This document shows, one piece after another, positions 1-6,890 of a DNA stretch of 13,666 nt. The position numbers and the translations under genes are program-made. This stretch comes from Clostridiales bacterium (GTDB lineage Bacteria; Bacillota; Clostridia; Saccharofermentanales; DTU023), in NCBI GenBank assembly GCA_004556455.1, contig SFGY01000028.1:1-13666 (forward strand), given 5' to 3'. The notes beneath the pieces were generated by a model. It was not told where the DNA came from, did not search any database, and was given only the letters and a program-made list of their open reading frames with translations. Positions within the stretch are counted from its first letter, which is position 1. The number at the start of each line of letters is the position of its first letter.

Positions 1-780
1 CAGGTGATAGCTCGTGCCGAGCTTCGCGTTGATCTTGTCCATGTATGCCTGGACGATCTCGGGAAGCTTGTCGTAGGTCGCGTTGCAGGCCTCACGATGC
101 TGGAAGAAGATATCGCCGTTCTCGTGTGCGCCACGGGCATGCGGATGCTCAGGGTTGAGTGCGTGGTCACGGAAGCGCTGGACAGCGTCCATGTCGAGCA
201 TGTCCTTGAGATCGTCGAAGTCCCACATGGCGACCTTCTGGATCTCGTGGGACGTGCGGAAGCCGTCGAAGAAGTTCAGGAACGGCACGCCACCCTCGAT
301 GGCAGCAAGGTGAGCCACAGGAGCGAGGTCCATGACCTCCTGGACATTGCCCTCGGCGAGCATGGCAAAGCCGGTCTGGCGGCAAGCCATGACATCAGAG
401 TGGTCGCCGAAGATGTTCAGGGCATGGGTCGCGACCGTACGGGCGCTGACGTGGAAGACTGCAGGCAGTCCCTCAGCAGCGATCTTGTACATGTTCGGGA
501 TCATGAGGAGCAGGCCCTGGGATGCCGTGTAGGTGGTCGTCAGAGCACCAGCACCAAGGGAACCGTGCACGGTGCCCGAAGCACCTGCCTCAGACTCCAT
601 CTCGACAACCTTGACAGGCGTGCCGAAGATGTTCTTCAGGCCCTGGGCTGCCCACTGATCGACGTGGTCTGCCATTGGGCTGGACGGGGTGATCGGGTAG
701 ATGCCCGCCACCTCGGTGAACGCATACGAGACCCACGCAGCGGCCTCGTTGCCGTCCATCGACTTGAACTTTCTTGCCAT
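1..780 (-). CDS. nifJ: Pyruvate:ferredoxin (flavodoxin) oxidoreductase, N-terminal part (cut by window start)
   Basis: The minus frame is open from an ATG at 778-780 to the window edge, giving the first 260 residues. The protein starts MARKFKSMDGNEAAAW and has the domain I motif YPITPSSPM. Thr31, Glu64 and Arg114 fall at the same numbers as the catalytic pyruvate-binding residues known from Desulfovibrio africanus PFOR, which confirms both family and start. The family oxidatively decarboxylates pyruvate to acetyl-CoA, passing electrons to ferredoxin or flavodoxin through TPP and Fe-S clusters; full proteins are near 1,170-1,200 residues, so the gamma, TPP and cluster domains lie outside the window. 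A strong ribosome binding site, AAGGAGAGG, lies 2 bases before the ATG (783-791). Codons mostly end in G or C, unlike the sugar module. The gene is probably monocistronic at its 5' end, because nothing convincing lies upstream for over 1 kb. Confidence 0.97.
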   Translation of the reverse strand, partial: MARKFKSMDGNEAAAWVSYAFTEVAGIYPITPSSPMADHVDQWAAQGLKNIFGTPVKVVEMESEAGASGTVHGSLGAGALTTTYTASQGLLLMIPNMYKIAAEGLPAVFHVSARTVATHALNIFGDHSDVMACRQTGFAMLAEGNVQEVMDLAPVAHLAAIEGGVPFLNFFDGFRTSHEIQKVAMWDFDDLKDMLDMDAVQRFRDHALNPEHPHARGAHENGDIFFQHREACNATYDKLPEIVQAYMDKINAKLGTSYHL

Positions 781-908
781 ATCCTCTCCTTCGAAGCGAT
801 ACGGTCCGCCTTGCGGCGGCTGTGCAAACGTGCGGCCGCAGGACGGATCCTGCAGCACTTTACGCGCCCAAACCGGTACTTCCCAATACGGATTGAACCC
901 ATACGGCA

Positions 909-926
909 TCTATGATACCGCATAGA
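909..926. repeat. Inverted repeat in the PFOR upstream region
   Basis: TCTATG-N6-CATAGA is a perfect 6-bp inverted repeat about 130 bases upstream of the PFOR ATG. On the minus strand it contains TATCAT, a near-consensus -10 with no matching -35. It could be an operator; it does not look like the Rex consensus. Chance is possible at this size. Confidence 0.25.
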
Positions 927-979
927 AACGCGCTCGGCACGCAATTCGGCCTTCCCTCTCGGACTGTGCGGGCTACCAG

Positions 980-1008
980 CGCATACACCTTCCTCGAGTT
1001 CCAGTCAA
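980..1008 (-). promoter_or_regulatory. Possible promoter for the PFOR gene
   Basis: On the minus strand TTGACT (1003-1008) is followed after 17 bases by TATGCG (980-985). The -35 is good (5 of 6) and the -10 is weak (3 of 6). It would give a leader of about 190 bases before the PFOR start, which is long, so a nearer promoter cannot be excluded. Confidence 0.25.
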
Positions 1009-1716
1009 TGCGGCCTATACCCAAGATGTGTGCTCTATTTCAGCAGGTAAAAGGCTTGCACAAGGAAACTGGCTGCTGCAGAAAAACTGTCAGATAGCCC
1101 ATTCGGACGCCAATGCACGCAAACAACAGCCTGAAGAACGTTCACCAGCTTATTCTTCCATTCACAAAAATATGCTTGACAATATGCAGATTGATGTAAT
1201 GCATTCCTATGAATAAAGATGCTCCGCTCCCTACCTGCATGCTGTGTCAGCACGAAGTCCAGCATATAAGAGCCCTTTTCGTATCTTTGATACTTCTAAT
1301 ATCAACATGGATGAGGTGACTGGCTGGCCGACTTCTTCGGGCACTGCGATCACGACGTCCATTGATACCTCAAATCGAGGCTGGCATGAGCGCACAGACA
1401 GGAATGCCCGCATAGCTGTTCGAGAGGTCCTCGGGACTCAGCAACGTATGAAGGGGCAAAGGACCTGGCAATGTAGATGGTTGCCAGCTCGCGACAACGA
1501 GCAGCAGCTACTACACATACGATAACAACTACAAGAAGTTGTACAACGCCCTCCGGAAGCAGAGCCTCAATGTGCACTCCGCGCATATAGCGAAGTAGGC
1601 CGATGTGACCTTCAAGTTTCACAGACCGAATGGAGCAACAGAACACGACCGTTTCCCGTCCAGTTTGCAGAGCATAGTCCCCAAGCAGCAGTAGGTTCCA
1701 TCGCCTATAGCAGCAG

Positions 1717-1751
1717 GGGCATGGCCTCGCGCAACCCGCGAGGCCATGCCC
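1717..1751. terminator. Perfect 15-bp GC-rich hairpin, possible terminator
   Basis: The left arm GGGCATGGCCTCGCG (1717-1731) and right arm CGCGAGGCCATGCCC (1737-1751) are perfect complements around the 5-base loop CAACC. The stem is far stronger than chance. On plus it is followed by ATCATTTATAAAT, which is AT-rich but has no clear T tract; on minus no T tract follows either. It may end a decayed plus-strand gene, stop read-through from the minus-strand sugar operon, or be an isolated intergenic repeat unit. I see no second copy in the window. Confidence 0.5.
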
Positions 1752-1934
1752 ATCATTTATAAATGCGCCGGTCGATCGTCATGTCCCCTAGAACGGGTCT
1801 TTCGTAATCTTCCAATCGAGCGCAGAACTGTGAGGCTTCTAATCACAAATCCCGACAGATGTACCCGGTTATCTCAAACAACATCCATTTGCCTCTTTGA
1901 GAGATGCCGCATATCTAGCAGTGCATCAACGACA

Positions 1935-2654
1935 CTACCTGATACCCAGTTTCCTATCCTTGGACTCAAGACGCCTGTAGTTGATTGCGAGTCCCAGTAG
2001 CACGTCAACCTCGAAATACCCAGCTATCACAATACACGCAACGTTGCACAGTCCCATGACCGCATCGCTTGGAGATCCGCTTGCCAGCGCGGCATAGCCG
2101 AGGTTAAGCAAGAACGACCAGGCCAAGAAAGGCAACGCAGGATACAGTACATTTGCAGCGTTGCCGACAATTGAATTCCAAGCATCTCCGACAAGTTTTG
2201 CAAAGCTGCTTTGGCCAGAGTAGAGACCAAACGCAATGCCCGCCGAGATTAATGTAACCAGCAAAGAAGCGCACACAGACACGAACACCTGCGCCCCGTA
2301 GCTTACGGCTCCCGCATATCCGCCAAGCAATGAGAATAGCCTTTGCGCAAGCCCAACCAACAAAGAAGCTGCAATCTGTACGGGCATTTTTGAAATCAAC
2401 GATTTGAAGTCAGCTGCAGACCATACCTGTTTTGATGCCGTTGCGAAGAACGCCCCAAAAAGACAGTTGCTTGCCAACATGCCCACCAGATAGAGAAAAA
2501 CACCCGCCAAAACATTATTAAGCACGCTCGAGAGAGTGGAAAGCGATAGAGAAACAAGACCAGCTGCAACAAGGCAGCCCATCAAGTCTACGGTTTTGCC
2601 GTCCTTTGACAGATCAATTGAACGCATTATTTCTGATGCGCGCATATTCAGCAT
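1935..2654 (-). CDS. Six-helix membrane protein of unknown function, cotranscribed with GH4
   Basis: This 239-residue protein matches no family I recognise. By eye there are about six hydrophobic segments, near residues 23-43, 46-72, 93-113, 120-145, 165-190 and 198-222, with a polar N-terminus (about 22 residues) and a basic C-terminal tail (YRRLESKDRK). No signal peptide, ATP-binding motif or PTS phosphorylation site is visible. The start is well supported: GGAGG lies 7 bases before the ATG at 2652-2654. It follows the GH4 stop by 36 bases on the same strand, so the two are probably one transcript. That context suggests a part in glucoside uptake, efflux or membrane sensing, but this is inference from position only. 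A general integral membrane domain protein (DUF975- or YIP1-like layout) is another possibility. Confidence 0.8.
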   Translation of the reverse strand: MLNMRASEIMRSIDLSKDGKTVDLMGCLVAAGLVSLSLSTLSSVLNNVLAGVFLYLVGMLASNCLFGAFFATASKQVWSAADFKSLISKMPVQIAASLLVGLAQRLFSLLGGYAGAVSYGAQVFVSVCASLLVTLISAGIAFGLYSGQSSFAKLVGDAWNSIVGNAANVLYPALPFLAWSFLLNLGYAALASGSPSDAVMGLCNVACIVIAGYFEVDVLLGLAINYRRLESKDRKLGIR

Positions 2655-2690
2655 ACGTAAACCTCCAGACTTTCCACTCCCGTAAAGCAG

Positions 2691-4064
2691 CTAATCTACC
2701 CATCCATCGATATAGTTTTTGTTCAATTCAAAGTACTGAGCAGCTATATCCTTCGCAAGCGAATATGAATTCACGAGCGGGTGCATCGTGAGGCTTTCCA
2801 CAATGTCCTTCTTTGAACGGTTCACAATGCCTCGAGCAACCAGGCGCTCATAATACTTGACGCGACGTATGAGTTCCAGGTTGCCTGCTGGAACATCCGT
2901 TTCCTTGACAGCATGAGGAACGCAGGAGTCAACAGTCACATCGCATGTAGCCTCGATAACATCAGTGTCCATCAAGCCTGGTATTGCACCGTTGTTTGGC
3001 GAACAAAGTATCATCTGTTGCTTGGTTCCCGAATTGGCAATTTCCATGAACCGAAGAGCCACTCCTGCATAGCCGCCCTCGTCAGGGCCGAACATATCAA
3101 ACGACCAAGTTTTGTCGCGATGAATTCCGGTTTCATTAGCCATATAGGCATTCTCGCGAACCCCATACCATTTTTCGAAGCATCTCAACGCCGTATCAAA
3201 ATCCTTATCAATATCAATCTGAGAGAGCTCCCGGATCATATTTCTGTTTACAGCTTCGATGAGCTCTCCACGCGTCTGCGCTGAATGAAGGATGTTCTCT
3301 ACAGCTTTCTCGCGATAATAGAAGTAGTAAAGGTACTCGTTCAGGACACTCTTCCTGCTTTGCACCAAATCCTTCTCAAAGAACCTCAGGTCCGTATGCT
3401 TATAGGCACCGTCATCAGCGATAAGCTCCGGAAGAATATTATTGCCGTCGATTTCGATAGTGCGAAAATATGACAGGTGATTCAGTCCATAGCATTCGCC
3501 CGTTACCCTAGACGGTTCAACGTGCCTATAGTCTGCAATCTGTCTAAGCATGCCGCTAGGTGCATCGCAGATGCCAAAGGTGAAATCATAGCCCATGTCA
3601 CGCAGTGCCTGCGACACAACCCCTGCAGGGTTCGTGAAATTAAAAACCTTCACGCCGGGATGCGAGTACTTTCTAATTAGATCACAATAATTTGCCAGAG
3701 CAGGCACAGACCTCATTGCAAAAGAGACACCAGCGGCGCCAGTGGTCTCTTGTCCAAGCACACCATGCGCGAGAGCAATTCGTTCGTCCCTTACACGCAT
3801 GTGATCACCACCTACTCGAATGGTGGTGATTATATAATCGGCATCTGTTACAGCCACAATTGGATCGGTCGTCAGGATCAATTCCAACTCGGGACAAAGC
3901 GCTGCGCTAACATGCTGCGCCATCTTACCGAATATCGACAGCTTTTCCTGGTCGTTGTCCATGAATACAAGCTGATCGATGTGCAATTGGCTCGCCTTTT
4001 GAGCAATGCTCTTTGCCAAGAACATCGAACGAACGCCACCGCCACCTATTACAGTCAGCTTCAT
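2691..4064 (-). CDS. Glycoside hydrolase family 4, likely 6-phospho-alpha-glucosidase
   Basis: The protein has 457 residues from the ATG at 4062-4064; family members are near 440. GH4 enzymes use NAD+ and a divalent metal and cleave by a redox-elimination route in the cytoplasm. The N-terminal Rossmann loop reads VIGGGGVRS (residues 5-13). NPAG is at 145-148, metal-ligand Cys166 sits in CDAP, and His196 sits in GLNHL. In this family CDMP after the cysteine marks 6-phospho-alpha-glucosidases (GlvA type) and CNVP marks 6-phospho-beta-glucosidases, so CDAP leans alpha; the GLNHLSYF stretch is less decisive. The frame stays open to a GTG at 4089-4091, but the internal ATG has the Rossmann sequence right behind it and AAAGGA upstream. 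It is divergent from rpiR and is followed by the membrane protein gene. The partner permease is the nearby EIIBC. Confidence 0.92.
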   Translation of the reverse strand: MKLTVIGGGGVRSMFLAKSIAQKASQLHIDQLVFMDNDQEKLSIFGKMAQHVSAALCPELELILTTDPIVAVTDADYIITTIRVGGDHMRVRDERIALAHGVLGQETTGAAGVSFAMRSVPALANYCDLIRKYSHPGVKVFNFTNPAGVVSQALRDMGYDFTFGICDAPSGMLRQIADYRHVEPSRVTGECYGLNHLSYFRTIEIDGNNILPELIADDGAYKHTDLRFFEKDLVQSRKSVLNEYLYYFYYREKAVENILHSAQTRGELIEAVNRNMIRELSQIDIDKDFDTALRCFEKWYGVRENAYMANETGIHRDKTWSFDMFGPDEGGYAGVALRFMEIANSGTKQQMILCSPNNGAIPGLMDTDVIEATCDVTVDSCVPHAVKETDVPAGNLELIRRVKYYERLVARGIVNRSKKDIVESLTMHPLVNSYSLAKDIAAQYFELNKNYIDGWVD

Positions 4065-4093
4065 TTTCCCGTCTGTCCTTTCCAAGATCACGC

Positions 4094-4127
4094 AATGGTG
4101 GTCATACCATTACAATCGTCATATTGT
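4094..4127. promoter_or_regulatory. Two adjacent inverted repeats, probable operators between GH4 and rpiR
   Basis: AATGGT-N6-ACCATT (4094-4111) is directly followed by ACAAT-N6-ATTGT (4112-4127). Both have 6-base spacers, which end identically (GTCAT), and their centres are 17 bases apart. They lie in the 95-base gap between divergent starts, so one regulator could control both directions. RpiR proteins bind as dimers or tetramers to such palindromes, which makes the adjacent regulator the natural candidate. On plus, TACAAT (4111-4116) could be a -10 inside the site. Confidence 0.55.
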
Positions 4128-4159
4128 TCAATGCATTCGAAAGCCCAATAGCAGGAGAG

Positions 4160-4906
4160 ATGACTCTTGGCATGAGCAGAAAAGATGAAATACAGAAGCT
4201 CTTCCATGCAGCAAAGCTTTCTCCAACTGAGCTCACGATACTGGAATACTTAATAGATAAAGGGTCGTCTATTCGTAACGCAGGTATTCGACAAGTCGCA
4301 TCGGAGTGCTACACCTCCACTTCCTCTATTGTGCGACTGGCAAAGAAACTCGATTTCTCTGGCTTCCGCGAAATGGCATTCGAACTTAGCCGGATTCAGG
4401 ATGAGTCTGCTTCGCGCTCAGCTGGCCCCAGTCTTGACAGAATCCACTTCTCCTACCAACCAGAAGGCCTTAGGCTTTTTTGCGATAGTCTGAGGCGAGG
4501 CGATGTGATAATCCTGAGCGGTGAAGGATATTCCAGAATCTCGACTGAGTACATGGAACGAAAACTCGTAGGTCTAGGATTTTCCGCTGTTATGCAGGAC
4601 TGTCTTGAAACTTCTCAGCTGATTGATTCGTTCGGAGACAGATTGAAACTTGCAATACTGGTTTCGAAATCTGGACAAACACACGCCGTGGTTGATATGG
4701 CCAAGAAAGCCAATGAGGCAGGAGTGCTGACAGCGGCATTTACGGGCAACTCAAAAAGCGAGTTAGCGACATGCAGCAACATCGTATTCACCGTAAGAGA
4801 CGAGCATCCATTCGATATCGAAAACACAGCAGTAAATCGCTTCACTGGATATTCAATCGTCGCGTTCGAGGAGATACTAGGATTCGCGGGGGCAACGGCG
4901 AAATAA
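4160..4906 (+). CDS. RpiR/MurR-family transcriptional regulator (HTH + SIS domain)
   Basis: The protein has about 248 residues. The N-terminal HTH is seen in IRQVASECYTSTSSIVRLAK followed by KLDFSGFREM, the usual RpiR pattern. The SIS domain covers roughly residues 115-230 and contains the phosphosugar loop SKSGQT. Family members sense sugar phosphates and repress or activate sugar-use genes. The start is uncertain: ATG at 4160 has AGGAG (4153-4157) only 2 bases away, while ATG at 4172 (MSRKDEI...) has it 14 bases away. Longer upstream extension in this frame crosses the GH4 start and looks non-coding. It is divergent from GH4 with two inverted repeats between them, and its stop is 23 bases from the convergent stop of the EIIBC gene. 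The likely ligand is the 6-phosphoglucoside or glucose 6-phosphate made by the module. Codons are A/T-richer than in the flanking genes. Confidence 0.93.
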   Translation: MTLGMSRKDEIQKLFHAAKLSPTELTILEYLIDKGSSIRNAGIRQVASECYTSTSSIVRLAKKLDFSGFREMAFELSRIQDESASRSAGPSLDRIHFSYQPEGLRLFCDSLRRGDVIILSGEGYSRISTEYMERKLVGLGFSAVMQDCLETSQLIDSFGDRLKLAILVSKSGQTHAVVDMAKKANEAGVLTAAFTGNSKSELATCSNIVFTVRDEHPFDIENTAVNRFTGYSIVAFEEILGFAGATAK

Positions 4907-4919
4907 TCCCCATTGCCCC
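4889..4919. terminator. Weak inverted repeat at the rpiR/EIIBC convergent junction
   Basis: GGGGCAA (4889-4895) and TTGCCCC (4913-4919) pair perfectly over 7 bp with a 17-base loop that contains the rpiR stop codon. No T tract follows on either strand, so termination is doubtful. It is the only paired structure I see at this tight tail-to-tail junction. Confidence 0.25.
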
Positions 4920-4929
4920 ACGACTCTAC

Positions 4930-6558
4930 TTACTGGTCGCCCAACACCTCGTGCACTTCAGCTGCAACCTCACCTACTTGTGGTCCATAAATCACCTGGA
5001 TTCCTTTTTCTCCCATATGAATTACTCCCATAGCCCCGCATTTAGATGTAAAGGTCTTATCGTCAGCCAACTTGGAGGGGTCCTTCACAACCACGCGCAG
5101 ACGTGAGATGCAGTTGTCAAGGTCGTCAATATTCGAGGGTCCGCCTAAAGCATTAATAATGGATTGTGCCCTCTGTGTGCCTACCTCAGCTGAATTCGCC
5201 CCAGCCTTCTTGGCTTCGAATTCGGAACGACTCTCGATGAGAGAGATGGACTCAGAGTCATCTCCGCGTCCGGGCGTCTTAATGTCGAACTTCAAGATAA
5301 AGAAGCGGAACAGAGCAAATGCAGCAAAGAAGAATGCCGGGATCAAGATAAGATACGGCCACAGATTCAGTTTCTCAGGTCTCAGCAAGAAGGGAATCAA
5401 ATCCTTGATATTGCCTTGATATACAGAGACACCCATCATCTCGCACAGCACTTCTCCCAAACCAGAGAGGGGTGCATAGACACAGAAGTACAGCCAAGGC
5501 GCAGCAAAGAGAAACGTGAACAAAATGGGCTCAGTTACACCAAAGAATACAGTCGAGACCACCGTAGGGATAAGCAGACCAGCCACCTCTTTGCGGTTTT
5601 CCTTCTTCGCGCAAGACCACATGGCGAGTGCAATTCCGGGGAACAGCGCATAGTCGTTGATGCCGTATCCTGCCATGAAAGCGCGAACGAGCAGTTTGTC
5701 ACTGCTTGGGGATGCCAGCTGGGCAAGCTGGATTGCGCTGTTGCCAACATAGCGGACACCATCCACGACCATTGAACCACCAAGTTCAGTCCAATACATA
5801 GGGGTCTCCAGCAGGGGGTGCAGACCAAAGGGCACAAGGCTTTCGAGAACATAGCGGTAAACGAAAGTTCCCACGAGTCCGGATCCACGAACAAACGTAG
5901 CAATACCCGAGAACAAGCCGCCAATGGTAGGCCAGACAAAATACATACCGAAGCCTATAAGACCGCCAAAAACGAGCGAAATAATAGGCACAGCACGCGT
6001 ACCTGCAAAGAATGCCAGGGCAGTCGGCAGCTTTGTATTCCAGAACTTATTGGTAATCCAGGCAACGACACAACCTACTAGAATGCCGCCAAAGACACCG
6101 GAGCTGTAAGAGAAATATCCCAAAGAGGTAGTAAACAAAGCAGACTTCTCACTAGCTGCAATAGAGCTAAGCCCTGAAGTCTCCAAGGCCTCAAGAGTGG
6201 TGTTATCCGCCGTAAGCCCAGCGAAATTCAGCAGCACCTGTACGGTGCTCAGCATGGCAAGATAGGCAACGGCTGCCGAAAATGCCGCCCATCCCTTCTC
6301 CTTCTTTGCCAGAGAAAATGCGCAACCAAGAGCGTACAGAAAGCCCAGATTGCCAATTACCACACTACCCAGCTCTTTGAATACCGAGAAGAACGCATAG
6401 AGCGGTGAGACTGAGTACGATGCCCAATCGACACCGAACGACTCCATGGTCAGCTCGGTCGTAAAAACGCTTCCGATTCCTAGGAACAGACCAGACAAGG
6501 CTATCAGCGTAATAGGTACAAGCATTGCCTTGCCAAATTGCTGAAACTTCTCCTTCAT
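4930..6558 (-). CDS. PTS glucoside/glucose-family permease, fused EIIC-EIIB
   Basis: This 542-residue protein has the EIIC-EIIB order. Residues 1 to about 425 form the membrane EIIC domain with about ten hydrophobic segments. They include the conserved Glc-family motif GVTEP with Glu343, and FMAGYGINDYALFPGIALAM, which resembles GlvC/MalX-type alpha-glucoside carriers. A charged linker (about 426-460) leads to EIIB, where Cys483 in DNCISRLRV is the phosphorylation site. The family moves sugar inward while phosphorylating it at C6. There is no EIIA domain, so a glucose-type EIIA must come from elsewhere. The start ATG (6556-6558) follows a GGGAGAGGAAG-type ribosome site. It is convergent with rpiR, not in the same transcript as GH4, and has its own promoter region with a palindrome in the leader. 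An alpha-glucoside such as maltose is likely, though glucose or another glucoside remains possible. Confidence 0.93.
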   Translation of the reverse strand: MKEKFQQFGKAMLVPITLIALSGLFLGIGSVFTTELTMESFGVDWASYSVSPLYAFFSVFKELGSVVIGNLGFLYALGCAFSLAKKEKGWAAFSAAVAYLAMLSTVQVLLNFAGLTADNTTLEALETSGLSSIAASEKSALFTTSLGYFSYSSGVFGGILVGCVVAWITNKFWNTKLPTALAFFAGTRAVPIISLVFGGLIGFGMYFVWPTIGGLFSGIATFVRGSGLVGTFVYRYVLESLVPFGLHPLLETPMYWTELGGSMVVDGVRYVGNSAIQLAQLASPSSDKLLVRAFMAGYGINDYALFPGIALAMWSCAKKENRKEVAGLLIPTVVSTVFFGVTEPILFTFLFAAPWLYFCVYAPLSGLGEVLCEMMGVSVYQGNIKDLIPFLLRPEKLNLWPYLILIPAFFFAAFALFRFFILKFDIKTPGRGDDSESISLIESRSEFEAKKAGANSAEVGTQRAQSIINALGGPSNIDDLDNCISRLRVVVKDPSKLADDKTFTSKCGAMGVIHMGEKGIQVIYGPQVGEVAAEVHEVLGDQ

Positions 6559-6598
6559 TGGCTTCCTCTCCCTAGCCGCCTGATCACTTCAAATGAAC

Positions 6599-6619
6599 GA
6601 CGTATGCCGGCAATACGTC
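6599..6619. promoter_or_regulatory. Palindrome in the EIIBC leader, candidate operator
   Basis: GACGTAT-N7-ATACGTC is a perfect 7-bp inverted repeat whose middle (TGCCGGCA) is itself a palindrome. It lies between the TATAAT box and the start codon, about 40 bases before the ATG, where a bound repressor or an RNA hairpin would block expression. It does not resemble the inverted repeats near rpiR, so another regulator may be involved. Confidence 0.45.
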
Positions 6620-6652
6620 CAATTGCATGCAGCTGGCCAAGCATTGGCAGTG

Positions 6653-6658
6653 ATTATA
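6653..6658 (-). promoter_or_regulatory. Consensus -10 box for the EIIBC gene
   Basis: The minus strand has a perfect TATAAT about 95 bases upstream of the EIIBC start. The expected -35 position (6676-6681, GTAATG) is poor, which would fit a promoter needing an activator or a weak regulated promoter. CCATTAC at 6675-6681 on plus also occurs in the GH4/rpiR operator region (4107-4113), but a 7-base match is thin evidence. Confidence 0.45.
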
Positions 6659-6735
6659 GGAAGGGCCAAAGAATCCATTACTGAGATGCCTGCGTCTGGG
6701 AGATGTTTCCTTTGATCCGAAACTTTGTACAAATC

Positions 6736-6749
6736 CGCAAACGGTCACA
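6736..6749. promoter_or_regulatory. Weak catabolite-response-like element
   Basis: CGCAAACGGTCACA matches the cre pattern TGWAANCGNTNWCA at most fixed positions, including the central CG, but misses the first T and the W. It lies about 80 bases upstream of the TATAAT box. A catabolite element before a PTS gene would make sense, but the match is partial and the use of CcpA in this organism is not known. Confidence 0.2.
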
Positions 6750-6771
6750 TTTCAGGAAAGATAATTAAGCA

Positions 6772-6835
6772 GTGGCACGCCACGGAACCGCCAATTTGGT
6801 GGAGGCGGTACTGAGTATTTGCACGTGCAAGTACC
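6772..6835. repeat. Palindrome-dense patch
   Basis: Four symmetric elements fit in 64 bases: GTGGC-AC-GCCAC (6772-6783), ACCGCC-N11-GGCGGT (6787-6809), the 12-bp palindrome TTGCACGTGCAA (6819-6830), and GGTACT/AGTACC arms (6807-6812, 6830-6835) around it. No gene covers it. It could be the end of a mobile element, a protein-binding cluster or a folded RNA. The nearest context is transposase debris on one side and the EIIBC promoter on the other. Confidence 0.4.
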
Positions 6836-6890
6836 AATGGTTATTGCGACTTAACATCGACCACGTCGCGAATCAGCACCGGAGCTGGCA

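Larger units (their letters stand above)
781..1934. other. Gene-poor stretch between PFOR and the sugar module
   Basis: No reading frame in these 1,154 bases has a recognisable family, a good ribosome binding site and sensible codon use together. The part near 781-1010 holds the PFOR leader and promoter region. The 1040-1230 part is AT-rich and contains a lone TTGACA (1174-1179) with only a poor -10 after it. The 1300-1720 part reads in several short open blocks broken by stops, for example one around 1497-1595 with a Tyr/Asn/Lys-rich peptide (YYTYDNNYKKLYNALRK), which could be a decayed gene that I cannot name. The perfect hairpin at 1717-1751 is listed separately. The bases after it, to 1934, show no terminator for the membrane gene. 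Confidence 0.6.

Noticed and set aside
889..901. tRNA T-arm-like GGTTCAATCC on minus
   Set aside because: No acceptor, D or anticodon stems can be drawn around it.
4..915. 303-residue plus-strand open frame
   Set aside because: It is antisense to PFOR, whose catalytic residues are exactly placed; the plus frame has no recognisable domain and arises from G/C-ending codons.
1350..1646. 98-residue minus-strand frame with hydrophobic stretch
   Set aside because: There is no ribosome site and no family likeness, and it lies in a region where every frame is broken.
1828..1847. CRP-like TGTGA/TCACA arms
   Set aside because: The spacer is 9 bases, not 6, and no promoter lies nearby.
4013..4159. 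In-frame N-terminal extension of the RpiR protein
   Set aside because: It overlaps the GH4 start and the operator region and has no RpiR-like sequence.
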